DNA of 14,815 nt, taken from positions 1 to 14,815 of the forward strand of contig JAVWPP010000027.1 of the NCBI GenBank assembly GCA_036635835.1, in the 5' to 3' direction. Position 1 is the stretch's first letter; each line of letters begins with the position of its first letter. Below, in pieces: positions 14,777 to 14,815 of the stretch. A program made the position numbers and the translations under genes. Source of the stretch: JAVWPP01 sp036635835 (lineage in GTDB: Bacteria > Bacillota > Clostridia > TANB77 > CAG-465). The notes beneath the pieces were generated by a model. It was not told the origin of the DNA, did no database searches, and saw only the letters and a list, made by a program, of their open reading frames with translations.

Positions 14777-14815
14777 GCACTAGAATGTCTATATATAGGC
14801 ATTTCTAGTGTTTTT
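14777..14815 (+). terminator. Terminator of tRNA-Leu
   Basis: CACTAGAA...TATA on the left (from 14778) pairs with TATA...TTCTAGTG on the right (to 14810) in a stem of about 16 bp with one bulged A and one wobble, followed by at least five T at the window edge. It begins 8 nt after the tRNA. Confidence 0.85.

Overview
The window is a chromosomal segment of a low-GC, endospore-forming member of the Bacillota, most likely a Clostridia-type bacterium. Four things point there: strong AT bias with AGA and ATA codons preferred, SD sequences of the AGGAGG type, sigma-A promoters of the TTGACA-17-TATAAT type, and a spore germination protease gene (gpr). TGA is used as a stop (end of mrnC) and Trp is TGG, so the code is standard. 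I see no insertion sequence, integrase, CRISPR array, prophage or defence island. The content is mainly conserved housekeeping genes, with five proteins of unknown function among them.

Layout. (1) 1-2180: a membrane-anchored staphylococcal-type nuclease and a membrane-anchored protein with SLH-like repeats, each followed by a hairpin terminator. (2) 2293-3847: an operon with its own promoter holding mrnC (23S rRNA maturation) and two unknown proteins. It ends in a bidirectional hairpin shared with a convergent tRNA-Lys(CTT). (3) 4014-6921: a sodium/calcium exchanger-family membrane protein followed closely by topA and a strong terminator. (4) 6947-11728: a compact run starting at a promoter that carries a perfect inverted repeat: a small five-helix membrane protein, trmFO, holA (14-nt overlap), gpr and a DUF368 polyprenyl-phosphate translocase (1-nt gap). 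A second, sporulation-type promoter appears to lie inside this run, in front of gpr. (5) 11792-13337: murC on the minus strand with its own promoter and terminator. (6) 13406-14614: a divergent membrane-anchored TPR protein. (7) 14645-14815: tRNA-Leu(CAA) with its own promoter and terminator.

How the genes relate. Several serve core information processing: mrnC for 23S rRNA maturation, topA for supercoiling, trmFO for tRNA m5U54, holA for clamp loading, and two tRNAs. A second theme is the envelope and sporulation: murC makes the peptidoglycan precursor, the DUF368 protein is expected to recycle its lipid carrier, and gpr degrades small acid-soluble spore proteins. The most interesting reading is that gpr and the DUF368 gene form a forespore-expressed pair from a sigma-G/sigma-F-like promoter at 9862-9891, which would link lipid-carrier recycling to spore development. 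I found no convincing new multi-gene system. The best unexplained items are that pair, the inverted-repeat operator candidate at 6945-6965, and the unknown genes beside mrnC and between topA and trmFO.
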